DNA of 64,000 bases, from positions 1 to 64,000 of the forward strand of contig NZ_JRHH01000005.1 in assembly GCF_000757385.1 (NCBI RefSeq). The letters run 5' to 3'. Each line of letters starts with the position of its first letter. Positions within the stretch are counted from its first letter, which is position 1. Position numbers and translations under genes: made by a program. Under the pieces are notes generated by a model. That model searched no databases and was not told the origin of the DNA. It saw only the letters and a program-made list of their open reading frames with translations. The stretch is from Flavobacterium aquatile LMG 4008 = ATCC 11947. GTDB taxonomy: Bacteria; Bacteroidota; Bacteroidia; Flavobacteriales; Flavobacteriaceae. This document shows, in pieces, positions 48,440 to 56,879 of this stretch.

Positions 48440-48739
48440 GTGAATGTAAAACTCAAATATTTTATTTCAATATTTTCATTAATTATAATATTTATTGCAA
48501 CAGAATATCTACTAGTACCTTATGCGCAAAAGTCGGTAAATAGTCATACTGGAGGAAGTGACTTTTTTAGTATTCTTTTTAATTTGATTGCATTAATAAT
48601 TTTTATCAGATTAATAGTTAGATTATATAAAAAAGTAAAATCTTCTGAAATAATCATTATAATTGCATACTTTATAACATTCATATATTTAGGATACAAA
48701 TTTTATAATTTAGTTTGTTATGGTTGTTCACAAGGATAA
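48440..48739 (+). CDS. Small membrane protein of unknown function
   Basis: 99 residues, GTG start. Three hydrophobic segments (IFSLIIIFIATEYLLV, FFSILFNLIALIIFIRLIV, IIIIAYFITFIYLGYKF) with short polar loops and a C-terminal CYGCSQG tail containing a Cys pair. No family recognised. It follows the aminotransferase by 61 bases with no obvious terminator between, and has low GC like its neighbours. Confidence 0.5.
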   Translation: MNVKLKYFISIFSLIIIFIATEYLLVPYAQKSVNSHTGGSDFFSILFNLIALIIFIRLIVRLYKKVKSSEIIIIIAYFITFIYLGYKFYNLVCYGCSQG

Positions 48740-48770
48740 ATATTTTACTTAATTAAGCAAAAACCCGAAA

Positions 48771-48794
48771 CTTGAAACCTGAAACCCGAAACTT
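48771..48794 (+). repeat. Short degenerate GAAAC(C/T)-type repeat
   Basis: Units CCCGAAACTTG, AAACCTG and AAACCCGAAACTT follow one another. The block AAACCCGAAACTT occurs twice within 24 bases. It lies in the gap between the small membrane protein and the TPR gene. Confidence 0.55.
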
Positions 48795-48894
48795 AATTTG
48801 TGTTAATTAAATTGTTCAAAACAATTACCAAATTCTCCAACATTAAAGCAATTGTTACCTACTTTTATTAAGGATAATTTTAAATAAATAAGCT

Positions 48895-50289
48895 ATGCAT
48901 TTGGATCACGACGAAGAAGACTACAATTTATCCTTATCAAAATTTGAATCGATGTTGAAAACCAATAAAGTTTTCTTTTTTGATTCAGAAGAATTTGAAG
49001 AAATCATTCTTCATTATCTTGATATGGGTAAAGCAAGTTTGGCCAAAAAAGCTTTAAAACTTGGACTGGAACAACACCCAAAATCTACTGGACTTAAACT
49101 AGTTCAGGTTGAAATGTTGGTCTATGATGACAAACTCGAATTAGCCGAAAAATTGCTTAACGAGTTGTATGCCATTGAGCCAACTAACGAAGAAATTTTT
49201 ATCCAGAAAGCCAATATTTATTCGAAGCGCGACAACCATGAAAAAGCGGTTGAACTACTTCAAGAAGCCCTAAAATATACCGAAGATTTCGCCGATGTCT
49301 ATAACTTAATTGGTATGGAATACCTTTTTATGGACAATTTAGAAAAAGCCAAAGAGAACTTTATGAAATGTCTTGAAGAAGATATTGTAGATCAATCTGG
49401 ACTTTATAATGTGGTGTATTGTTTCGAATTTTTAGATCAAAATGCAGAAGCAATTGAGTATCTTAAAAAATACATTGATAAAAATCCGTACAGTGAAATC
49501 GCTTGGCATCAGCAAGGTAGATTACATTATGGTTTGAAAGAATATGAAAACGCAGTTCGCGCTTTTGAATATGCTACCTACATAGACGATGAATTTCTTG
49601 GCGCTTTCATGGAAAACGGAAAAGCTCTTGAAAGATTAAAGCGTTACGAAGAAGCTATAGAAAATTACCAAAGAACTATTGACCTTGACGATCCAACATC
49701 GTATGCATTATTGCGAATTGGGAAATGTCACGAAAAATTGGGTAACAAAGCCGAAGCATTAAAATATTTCAATAAAACAGTTCATGAAGATCCGCTTTTG
49801 GATAAAGGTTGGATTGCTATTACTGATTTTTATGTGCGTCAGAAAAATTTCCAAAAGGCATTGTATTATGTAAACAAAGCTTTGGCAATTGATGATCAAA
49901 ATCGTGCTTATTGGAAACGTTATGCTACCATAAATAAAGCAATGAATTTCTATGAAGAAGCCGAACTTGGTTATAGAAAAGCAGTAGAATTTGGCGATTA
50001 TCAATTAGATACTTGGTTATTTTGGGTAGATATTTTACATTTTTTAGGAGAATATGATAATGCAGTAATGACACTTTTACAAGCATCTGAAAGTTTTCCA
50101 GAAGAATATGAAATAGAATATCGTTTAGCCGGATTGTATTTTATGTTGAATGAAGAAGAAAAAGCAACGTTCCATTTAAGTAATGGTTTACGATTGAATT
50201 TTAATAATCATACGATGTTAGAAGAATTATTTCCAACGATATGGTCATTAAAAAAAGTGCAAACTTTTATAAAAAAACACAAAAAATAA
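48895..50289 (+). CDS. Tetratricopeptide repeat protein
   Basis: A 464-residue protein without a signal peptide, so probably cytoplasmic. It is made of about ten TPR units, for example AIENYQRTIDLDDPTSYALLRIGKCHEKLG and ALKYFNKTVHEDPLLDKGWIAITDFY (as separate repeats). The first 40 residues are acidic (MHLDHDEEDYNLSLSKFESML). A scaffold or protein-interaction role is likely; the partners are unknown. It is followed by a large inverted repeat and then aroE. Confidence 0.85.
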   Translation: MHLDHDEEDYNLSLSKFESMLKTNKVFFFDSEEFEEIILHYLDMGKASLAKKALKLGLEQHPKSTGLKLVQVEMLVYDDKLELAEKLLNELYAIEPTNEEIFIQKANIYSKRDNHEKAVELLQEALKYTEDFADVYNLIGMEYLFMDNLEKAKENFMKCLEEDIVDQSGLYNVVYCFEFLDQNAEAIEYLKKYIDKNPYSEIAWHQQGRLHYGLKEYENAVRAFEYATYIDDEFLGAFMENGKALERLKRYEEAIENYQRTIDLDDPTSYALLRIGKCHEKLGNKAEALKYFNKTVHEDPLLDKGWIAITDFYVRQKNFQKALYYVNKALAIDDQNRAYWKRYATINKAMNFYEEAELGYRKAVEFGDYQLDTWLFWVDILHFLGEYDNAVMTLLQASESFPEEYEIEYRLAGLYFMLNEEEKATFHLSNGLRLNFNNHTMLEELFPTIWSLKKVQTFIKKHKK

Positions 50290-50306
50290 AATTTACTATT
50301 TATAAA

Positions 50307-50376
50307 TTTAAACCATTAAGAAATTAAGAACATTAAGATTAAAACTTAATCAACTTAATTTCTTAATGGTTTTAAA
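50307..50376. repeat. 70-base near-perfect inverted repeat (cruciform)
   Basis: The arms 50307-50328 and 50354-50376 pair over 22 bases with a single-base bulge (core AAACCATTAAGAAATTAAG). A second small stem, ATTAAG / CTTAAT, lies inside. No T run makes it a classical terminator. It ends 13 bases before the aroE start. Confidence 0.8.
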
Positions 50377-50389
50377 ATGAAAACAAAAA

Positions 50390-51133
50390 TTGGAAGATCA
50401 TAAAAAATTCGGATTAATAGGTAAAAATATTTCCTACTCTTTTTCAAAAAAATACTTTACAGAAAAATTTTCGTCCGATTTATTTGATGATTTTACCTAC
50501 GAAAATTTTGACATCGAATCTATTAATGATTTTCCAGAAATTTTAAAAAACAATCCCGATTTAAAAGGTTTGAATGTAACCATTCCTTATAAAGAAGCGA
50601 TTATTCCGTTCTTAGATACCATGTCGGATAAAGCATTTAAAATTGGAGCGGTCAACGTAATACGATTTACTAAAAAAGGAAACTTAAAAGGCTATAATTC
50701 CGATTGGTATGGATTTAAACAATCGTTAGAACCACTTTTACAGCCACATCATAAACGTGCTTTGATATTAGGAACTGGTGGCGCTTCAAAAGCCGTTGCC
50801 TTTGCACTTGACCAACTTGGAATTTTCTACACATTCGTATCGAGAGAAGCAACGGAAAATGCCATTGATTATGATCGAATTAACGTTACAACTTTTGATA
50901 ATTTTCAGATAATAATTAATTGCACACCACTTGGTACAAGTCCGAATGTTAAGGAGTTTCCTCCTATTCCTTATCAGTTTTTTACAGATAAACATATTGC
51001 TTTTGATTTAATTTACAATCCCGAAGAAACGCAGTTTTTAAAGAAAGCTAAGAAAAAAGGCGCTGTTACAAAAAACGGTTATGAAATGTTAGTTTTTCAG
51101 GCGGAAAAAGCTTGGAAAATCTGGAATAAATAG
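50390..51133 (+). CDS. aroE: Shikimate dehydrogenase (AroE)
   Basis: Reduces 3-dehydroshikimate to shikimate with NADPH in aromatic amino-acid synthesis. The 247-residue protein has the substrate-binding opening FGLIGKNISYSFSKKYF, the catalytic Lys in NVTIPYKEAIIPF, GAVNVI, and the catalytic Asp in YNSDWYGF. The NADPH loop is LILGTGGASKAVAFAL. C-terminal NGYEMLVFQAEKAW is conserved. The start is TTG, just after the inverted repeat; the ATG at 50377 stops after 8 codons. Slightly shorter than E. coli AroE (272 residues), as usual in this phylum. Confidence 0.93.
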   Translation: MEDHKKFGLIGKNISYSFSKKYFTEKFSSDLFDDFTYENFDIESINDFPEILKNNPDLKGLNVTIPYKEAIIPFLDTMSDKAFKIGAVNVIRFTKKGNLKGYNSDWYGFKQSLEPLLQPHHKRALILGTGGASKAVAFALDQLGIFYTFVSREATENAIDYDRINVTTFDNFQIIINCTPLGTSPNVKEFPPIPYQFFTDKHIAFDLIYNPEETQFLKKAKKKGAVTKNGYEMLVFQAEKAWKIWNK

Positions 51134-51176
51134 AAAAGTTTTGTTGACTCTGACTTCTATTCAATACAATTACAAA

Positions 51177-51290
51177 CTAGCCCCGATTAAAGTGAAAATA
51201 AAAAATGTCCCGATTGTTTCGGGACATTTTTTATTGCAACGGAAAGCGGGAAAATGGATTGCAAAAAATTCCCAAGCCATTCGCTCCTTA
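51177..51290 (+). repeat. Dispersed hairpin element, copy C
   Basis: CTAGCCCCGATT to ATTCGCTCCT. The outer stem CCCG (51182-51185) pairs with CGGG (51247-51250) with the shared A.G mismatch and TT/AA pairs. The inner hairpin is a perfect 17-base stem AATAAAAAATGTCCCGA / TCGGGACATTTTTTATT, strong enough to act as a bidirectional terminator. GGAAAATGGATTGC follows. It lies between aroE and the DUF349 gene. Confidence 0.85.
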
Positions 51291-51320
51291 AAATAAAACG
51301 AACAGAAACCATTGATTTTC

Positions 51321-51351
51321 TTTGAATTTTGATGCTACTTTAGTATCTTTC
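51321..51351 (+). promoter_or_regulatory. Promoter of the DUF349 gene (TTTG-N19-TATCTTTC)
   Basis: TTTG (51321-51324) and TATCTTTC (51344-51351, 7 of 8) are spaced by 19 bases, 45 bases before the ATG at 51397. Confidence 0.6.
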
Positions 51352-51396
51352 GCGCTCCGAAAAGGAAAAATATTGTATAACCTTACACATTTTAAA

Positions 51397-53541
51397 ATGT
51401 TAGAAGAAAAGAATGATAACCTGTCAGTTAACGAAAACGAGACAGATGGAAACGTAAACAATGCATCTCAAGAAGCAATTCAGACTGAAAATCAAGAAGT
51501 TGAAGCTGTAACTGAATTGGTTCCTGATACAGAAGTCGAAGCACCGTTAGTTGCTGAAGCTGAACAAGAAACGGTTCTAGAAGTGGAAGAACTTGTAGGC
51601 GAACAAATTACAGAGACACCGAAAGATGTTCCAACAATTGAAAATACATCTAATGTAATTGCTGAAAATGTTATTGAATTAACAGACGAGCAAGTTGCTG
51701 ATGACACAATGGTTTTGGAAGATGAAAATGATTTTGCAATGAACGCAATTGCAAATGCTAATGCTGAAGAAAGCGAAGACGAAACGGTTAAAGGTAGACA
51801 CGATATTCCGTTGCAGGATTATGAAGCTTTACCGATGGAAAAATTGGTTGAAGAGTTGGAAACACTAGTTGCAACTGATCAAGTAATGTCTGTTCGTGAG
51901 CATGTTGAAGAAGTTAAAAAAGCATTTTTATCTAAATTTCATCATTTTATGGATGAGAAGAAAGATGAATTTCATGCAGAAAATCCAGATACTACAGAGG
52001 ATTTTCATTATAGTTTTCCGTTAAAAACAAAATTTGATTCGTTATACAATCAATATAGAGATAAAAAAAATGTACATTTTAAATCGCTTCAAAATAACTT
52101 AAAAGCGAATTTAGAAAACAGAATGGCGATTGTAGAAGAGTTGAAAAACTTAGTAAACAATTCGACGGGAAATATTGCCAATTCTTTAAAACAGCTTAAC
52201 GACATTAGAGATCGTTGGAACAATGCTGGCCCGATTCCGAAAGATAAATACAACCACGTTTGGAATAATTATCATTTTCATATTGAGAATTTTTACGATT
52301 TCTTGCACTTGGATAGAGATGCGCGTGATCAAGAATTCAAACATAATTTAGAATTAAAAAACAAAATTATAGCTCGTGTAGGTGAATTAATTGACGAAAC
52401 TGATATCAACAAATCATTCCGTGAATTGCAAGATTTACACCGCATTTGGAAAGAAGATATTGGTCCGGTTTCAAGAGAACACCGCGAAGAATTATGGAAG
52501 CAATTCAGTGAGTTGACCAAACAAATGCACGACAAACGCGAAACTTTTTACGAAAGTTTTAAAGCAAAAGAAACCGAAAATCTTGAAAAGAAAAACGAAA
52601 TCATTGCACAACTAGAAGTTTTAGCACAAGAAAAAGTAGATTCGCACCAAGCTTGGTTGAACCAAATTGTAAAAGTGGAAGCGTTGAGAAATCAATTCTT
52701 TGCAACAGGAAAAGTTCCTGGTGAAGTGAATGAAGCAACTTGGGCAAAATTTAAAAATGCAGTTCGTGATTTTAATGTTTTGAAAAACTCGTTCTACAAA
52801 GACATTAAAAAAGATCAAAACGATAATTTAAGTAAGAAACAAGCGCTTGTTGATAAAGCAAATGAGTTGAAAGAAAGCGAAGATTTTGCCGCTACAACTC
52901 CTTTAATGAAGCAAATTCAAGAAGATTGGAAACTTGTTGGACATGTGCCAAGAAAATTTTCTGATAAACTTTGGAACGAATTTAAAGCAGCTTGTAACCA
53001 TTATTTTGAGCGTTTAAAAGACAGCAAAAAAGAAGAAAATGCAGAAGAAGTTGCCGCTTTTGAAAAGAAAAAAGAATATTTGGAAGCGTTGCGTTCATTT
53101 GAATTAGTTGGTGATCACAAAACCGATTTGGATGCCATAAAAGCACACATTGAAGCATGGAAAGCTATTGGAAGAGTTCCTTTTAACAGAAGACATGTTG
53201 AAGGAAAATTCAATAAAATTCTAGATGCTTTGTTCGAAAAATTAAGCTCAAGCAAAAAAGAAAGCGAGCAATTGCGTTTTGCAAATCGTTTAGACAATAT
53301 TTCTGGTTCTGAAGACAGTAGAAAATTAGACAACGAAAAAATCTTTATCATGAGAAAAATTGATGAAGTACAAAACGAAATTTTCCAATTAGAAAACAAC
53401 ATTCAGTTCTTCCAAAATACTAAAAATGCTAAGAAAGAAAATTCAATTGTAACCGAAGTTAGAAAAACAATTGAACGACATAAAGAAGATTTAGTTTCAT
53501 GGAAAGATAAGTTGAAACAAATTAGAAATTTGAATAAATAA
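51397..53541 (+). CDS. DUF349 repeat protein
   Basis: A 714-residue protein starting at MLEEKNDNLS; an in-frame TTG at 51322 lies in the promoter and is rejected. The first 150 residues are strongly acidic and low-complexity (Glu, Val, Thr). Then come at least five DUF349 helical repeats, each marked by a W and a G-x-V/I-P turn: NNAGPIPKDKYNHVW, KEDIGPVSREHREELW, FATGKVPGEVNEATW, WKLVGHVPRKFSDKLW, WKAIGRVPFNRRHVEGKF. The C-terminus is a coiled coil (about 640-714). No enzymatic motif is seen. The function of the family is unknown to me. Confidence 0.88.
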   Translation: MLEEKNDNLSVNENETDGNVNNASQEAIQTENQEVEAVTELVPDTEVEAPLVAEAEQETVLEVEELVGEQITETPKDVPTIENTSNVIAENVIELTDEQVADDTMVLEDENDFAMNAIANANAEESEDETVKGRHDIPLQDYEALPMEKLVEELETLVATDQVMSVREHVEEVKKAFLSKFHHFMDEKKDEFHAENPDTTEDFHYSFPLKTKFDSLYNQYRDKKNVHFKSLQNNLKANLENRMAIVEELKNLVNNSTGNIANSLKQLNDIRDRWNNAGPIPKDKYNHVWNNYHFHIENFYDFLHLDRDARDQEFKHNLELKNKIIARVGELIDETDINKSFRELQDLHRIWKEDIGPVSREHREELWKQFSELTKQMHDKRETFYESFKAKETENLEKKNEIIAQLEVLAQEKVDSHQAWLNQIVKVEALRNQFFATGKVPGEVNEATWAKFKNAVRDFNVLKNSFYKDIKKDQNDNLSKKQALVDKANELKESEDFAATTPLMKQIQEDWKLVGHVPRKFSDKLWNEFKAACNHYFERLKDSKKEENAEEVAAFEKKKEYLEALRSFELVGDHKTDLDAIKAHIEAWKAIGRVPFNRRHVEGKFNKILDALFEKLSSSKKESEQLRFANRLDNISGSEDSRKLDNEKIFIMRKIDEVQNEIFQLENNIQFFQNTKNAKKENSIVTEVRKTIERHKEDLVSWKDKLKQIRNLNK

Positions 53542-53545
53542 AACA

Positions 53546-53576
53546 AAAGCTCACTTTAATCGGTGAGCTTTTTTTT
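53546..53576 (+). terminator. Rho-independent terminator after the DUF349 gene
   Basis: AAAGCTCAC and GTGAGCTTT form a stem with an 8-base loop, followed by eight T residues. Confidence 0.9.
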
Positions 53577-53640
53577 ATGACAAATATCATTTTTTTTTAA
53601 TCCTTCTAAGTTTACTTTTGGAACTTAAAAGTAATCCATT

Positions 53641-55005
53641 ATGTCAGTTTCCTTAATTCAAAAATACAATGTTCCTGGTCCGAGATACACAAGTTATCCA
53701 ACCGTTCCTTACTGGGAAGAAGATTTATTTTCGTTAGACCAATGGAAAAATACTTTTATAAAATCATTCAACGAATCTAATGCTACTGAAGGCATAAGTT
53801 TATATATTCATTTGCCTTTTTGCGAAAGCATGTGTACCTTTTGTGGTTGCAACAAACGAATTACGAAAAATCACGAGGTAGAAAATCCGTATATTTTAGC
53901 CGTTTTAAAAGAATGGAATTTGTATTGCGATTTATTATCAACAAAACCTATAATCAAAGAAATCCATCTTGGCGGCGGAACACCAACTTTCTTCGCACCA
54001 GAAAATCTAGAAACCTTAATAAACGGAATTTTCACACGATCCATCAAAGCCAAAGAACACGAATTCAGTTTTGAAGGTCACCCAAATAATACCACAAGAC
54101 GCCATTTACAAACACTTTATGATTTAGGATTTCGTCGAGTGAGTTTTGGCGTTCAAGATTATTCGCTTAAAGTTCAAACAGCAATTCACAGAATTCAACC
54201 TTTTCATAATGTGGCAAAAGTCACCTTTTGGGCTAGAGAAATTGGATACAAATCTATCGGTCACGACTTGATTTTTGGATTGCCATTTCAAACATTAGAT
54301 GATGTTCTTGATACAATTGATAAAACCAAATCGCTTCAACCCGATCGCCTTGCATTTTACAGTTACGCACACGTTCCTTGGATAAAAGGCAACGGACAAC
54401 GTGGTTACAAAGGCCAAGATTTACCCAAAGATGATGAAAAACGTCAACTTTATGAAGCTGGAAAAAATCGATTATCGCAGAATAATTATCATGAAATTGG
54501 AATGGATCATTTTGCTTTAGAAACCGATAGCATGTATAAATCATACAAAAACAAAGAGTTGCACCGCAATTTTATGGGCTACACATCTTCCAAAACTCAG
54601 TTGATGATTGGTCTTGGAGTTTCATCTATTAGCGATAGCTGGTACAGTTTTGCTCAAAATGAAAAGACCATTGAAGACTATTACAAAAGACTAGAAAACA
54701 ACGAATTACCAGTTTTTCGCGGTCATATTTTAACAAATGAAGATTTAATTATCAGAAAACACATCCTAAATTTGATGTGCCAATTTGAAACCTCTTGGAA
54801 AAAAGATAAGGACTTTTTCACAGAATTACCCGAAATAATCAACCAACTTCATGAAATGGAAAACGATGGTTTAGTGAAAATTACAAGCCAATCGATAGAA
54901 GTTACTGAAAAAGGAAAACCATTTGTGAGAAACATCTGCATGGCATTCGACTTGCGACTAAAACGAAATCTGCCACAAACAGAATTGTTTTCAATGACAA
55001 TTTAA
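53641..55005 (+). CDS. hemN: Oxygen-independent coproporphyrinogen III oxidase (HemN)
   Basis: A 454-residue radical SAM enzyme that decarboxylates coproporphyrinogen III to protoporphyrinogen IX without O2. The iron-sulfur Cys residues are Cys61, Cys65 and Cys68 (plus Cys70) in FCESMCTFCGC. N-terminal YNVPGPRYTSYPTVPYW is the true HemN signature, which HemW-like proteins lack. GGGTPTFF, SFEGHPNNT and SFGVQDYS follow the family. The C-terminal domain with GRGxxR-like FVRNICMAFD is complete. It ends a few bases before an inverted copy of the hairpin element. Confidence 0.95.
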   Translation: MSVSLIQKYNVPGPRYTSYPTVPYWEEDLFSLDQWKNTFIKSFNESNATEGISLYIHLPFCESMCTFCGCNKRITKNHEVENPYILAVLKEWNLYCDLLSTKPIIKEIHLGGGTPTFFAPENLETLINGIFTRSIKAKEHEFSFEGHPNNTTRRHLQTLYDLGFRRVSFGVQDYSLKVQTAIHRIQPFHNVAKVTFWAREIGYKSIGHDLIFGLPFQTLDDVLDTIDKTKSLQPDRLAFYSYAHVPWIKGNGQRGYKGQDLPKDDEKRQLYEAGKNRLSQNNYHEIGMDHFALETDSMYKSYKNKELHRNFMGYTSSKTQLMIGLGVSSISDSWYSFAQNEKTIEDYYKRLENNELPVFRGHILTNEDLIIRKHILNLMCQFETSWKKDKDFFTELPEIINQLHEMENDGLVKITSQSIEVTEKGKPFVRNICMAFDLRLKRNLPQTELFSMTI

Positions 55006-55013
55006 TTTTTTTC

Positions 55014-55108
55014 AGGAGCGAATCAGTAGTAATTCTGGTAATCCATTTTCCTGCTTTCCGTTTCAATCTCGTCAAAAAAGACGAGATTTTCTCTACAATC
55101 AGGGCTAG
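55014..55108 (-). repeat. Dispersed hairpin element, copy D (inverted)
   Basis: Read on the minus strand it runs from CTAGCCCTGATT to ATTCGCTCCT. The stem CCTG (minus strand, 55103-55100) pairs with CAGG (55053-55050), with the A.G mismatch and two T-A pairs next to it. The inner hairpin is AATCTCGTC / GACGAGATT around a T loop. GGAAAATGGATTAC follows the 3' stem. It lies between hemN and prmA. Confidence 0.85.
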
Positions 55109-55148
55109 ATAGTAATCCATTTGAATAAAATCAATTTTCAAAAAGAAA

Positions 55149-55183
55149 TTTGTATTAAATACAACACTACATTTCTATCTTTG
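55149..55183 (+). promoter_or_regulatory. Promoter of prmA (TTTG-N23-TATCTTTG)
   Basis: TATCTTTG (55176-55183) is exact; TTTG (55149-55152) lies 23 bases upstream, at the long end of the accepted range. The ATG is 15 bases past the -7 box, so the leader is very short. Confidence 0.55.
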
Positions 55184-55197
55184 CAAAAAAATACTTC

Positions 55198-56037
55198 ATG
55201 TCAAATATTTATTTAGGATATCATTTTACTGTAGAACCAAAAGAACTAGGTTCAGAAATACTAATTGCTGAATTGGGCGAAAAACCATTTGAAAGCTTCA
55301 TAGAAACCGAAACCGGATTCAGTGCTTTCATCCAAAAAGACCTTTGGACAGAAGATGTTCTAGAAGATATTTACGTCTTAACATCACCAGAATTTACCAT
55401 TTCTTACACCATTGAAGAAATAGATCAAGTAAACTGGAACGAAGAATGGGAAAAGAATTTTGAAGCTATAGACGTTGACGGAAAATGCCATGTACGTGCA
55501 CCATTTCATCCAAAAACAGATGCCGAATTTGACATCATAATCGAACCAAAAATGAGTTTTGGAACAGGTCATCACGAAACTACTCACATGATGATTCAGC
55601 ATTTATTAAAAACCAATGTCGAAGGAATGAAAACATTAGACATGGGTTGCGGAACAGCCATTTTAGCCATTCTAGCAGAAATGAAAGGTGCTAAACCAAT
55701 CGATGCTATTGATATCGATAATTGGTGTTACTTAAATTCTATAGAAAATGCCGAACGTAATAATTGTAAAGAAATTACTGTTTATGAAGGTGATGCTTCT
55801 CTCCTAGTTGATAAAAAATACGATTTAATAATTGCCAACATCAACCGAAATATATTGCTGAACGATATGCAAGCGTATGTTGATTGTTTAAATCCGAACG
55901 GAACCATATTATTTAGCGGTTTTTACACCGAAGACATTCCGTTTATTGATGCATCGTGTACCGAAAAAGGTTTGACTTATGTTAAAAAATTCGAAAGAAA
56001 CAATTGGGTTTCCTTGAAGTATGTAAAAAATAATTAA
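55198..56037 (+). CDS. prmA: Ribosomal protein L11 methyltransferase (PrmA)
   Basis: A 279-residue SAM-dependent enzyme that methylates lysines and the N-terminus of L11. The N-terminal substrate-recognition domain includes WNEEWEKNFEAIDVDGKCHVRAPF. The catalytic domain has EPKMSFGTGHHETTHMMIQ, SAM motif I MKTLDMGCGTAILAILA, DAIDIDNWCYLN, and the motif IV LIIANINRNIL. FSGFYTEDIP is near the C-terminus. It is followed by clpS with its own promoter overlapping the prmA stop codon. Confidence 0.95.
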   Translation: MSNIYLGYHFTVEPKELGSEILIAELGEKPFESFIETETGFSAFIQKDLWTEDVLEDIYVLTSPEFTISYTIEEIDQVNWNEEWEKNFEAIDVDGKCHVRAPFHPKTDAEFDIIIEPKMSFGTGHHETTHMMIQHLLKTNVEGMKTLDMGCGTAILAILAEMKGAKPIDAIDIDNWCYLNSIENAERNNCKEITVYEGDASLLVDKKYDLIIANINRNILLNDMQAYVDCLNPNGTILFSGFYTEDIPFIDASCTEKGLTYVKKFERNNWVSLKYVKNN

Positions 56038-56042
56038 TTTTG
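56014..56042 (+). promoter_or_regulatory. Promoter of clpS (TTG-N18-TAATTTTG)
   Basis: TTG (56014-56016) and TAATTTTG (56035-56042) are spaced by 18 bases, the -7 box overlapping the prmA stop codon. The clpS ATG is 33 bases beyond. Confidence 0.5.
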
Positions 56043-56075
56043 CACCATCAAAGAAATTAGAATAAAGAATTATAA

Positions 56076-56351
56076 ATGAGTACAATAGAAAAAGTTCAAG
56101 AAGAAGTTTTAGTCGACGAGCAAGTAGGAATTAACAACGAGATAATTCTGTACAATGATGATGTAAATACTTTTGATCACGTTATAGAAACACTTATTAG
56201 AGTTTGCAAACACGATGCACTGCAAGCAGAACAATGTGCCATTTTAGTACATTATAAAGGAAAATGTTCTGTAAAAAACGGAAGTATTGAAGAACTCACA
56301 CCGTATTGCTCCGCACTTTTAGATGCTGGACTAAGTGCAGAAATACAATAA
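56076..56351 (+). CDS. clpS: ATP-dependent Clp protease adaptor (ClpS)
   Basis: A 91-residue adaptor that delivers N-end-rule substrates to ClpAP-type proteases. It has a flexible acidic N-terminus (about 22 residues), then NNEIILYNDDVNTFDHVIETLI, which forms the pocket recognising N-terminal hydrophobic residues, followed by AEQCAILVHYKGKCSVKNGS. The DDxNTF and H-Y-KG patterns match the family. It ends at a strong bidirectional terminator shared with the convergent lipoprotein gene. Confidence 0.95.
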   Translation: MSTIEKVQEEVLVDEQVGINNEIILYNDDVNTFDHVIETLIRVCKHDALQAEQCAILVHYKGKCSVKNGSIEELTPYCSALLDAGLSAEIQ

Positions 56352-56381
56352 AAAAATCCCGAGTTAATCGGGATTTTTTTA
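56350..56381. terminator. Bidirectional terminator between clpS and lipoprotein gene
   Basis: AAAAATCCCGA and TCGGGATTTTT pair around loop gttaa, with A runs before and T runs after, serving both converging genes. Confidence 0.9.
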
Positions 56382-56395
56382 TTGATAAATTTTAA

Positions 56396-56830
56396 TTAGG
56401 CTTTTTTAAGTACTGTTATTGAAGTATATTTAATACCTTCTAATTCATAATTAAAATAAACTTTTAGAGTTGAATCAGATAATTCTTTAATTTTCCCTGA
56501 AGTTGGTGTTGAACCACCAAAAGTAGTTTGAATATTATTACCAGTTTTAACATAAATTCCTGAGTTACTTTCAACTTCTTGACAAACAACCCCATACCTT
56601 TTCCTCTCTAAAGTTCCGTCTGATTTAAACTCAATATAATCTTTTGTACAACCTGTCACATGTTGATGTAAATATAATTCTTCATCACCATCAATTAAAC
56701 TACCCATTTTATACAATTCCCATTTTCCAACAATTTCACCAGATGTTGATGGTCCATCATCGTCTCCACACGAAGTTAAATTCAATCCTAAAACCAAAAC
56801 TGAAAGAAATAGAAGAATACGGTTTTTCAT
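56396..56830 (-). CDS. Lipocalin-like lipoprotein
   Basis: 144 residues with a lipoprotein signal (MKNRILLFLSVLVLGLNLTSC, lipobox LTSC) and Asp-rich CGDDDGPS after the Cys, a motif common in Bacteroidota surface-exported lipoproteins. The mature domain begins EIVGKWELYKMGSL and has alternating strands to TSITVLKKA, like the lipocalin-like families of Bacteroidota. Two Cys pairs (TGCTKD, VVCQEV) may form a disulfide. The function is unknown. Confidence 0.75.
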   Translation of the reverse strand: MKNRILLFLSVLVLGLNLTSCGDDDGPSTSGEIVGKWELYKMGSLIDGDEELYLHQHVTGCTKDYIEFKSDGTLERKRYGVVCQEVESNSGIYVKTGNNIQTTFGGSTPTSGKIKELSDSTLKVYFNYELEGIKYTSITVLKKA

Positions 56831-56879
56831 AATTTTTATAATTTATTCTGAACCAATTATATACAAAAAAGACTACTAA

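Noticed and set aside
51322..51396. Longer start of the DUF349 gene
   Set aside because: Its TTG is within the -33 TTTG box, and the extra residues look non-coding.
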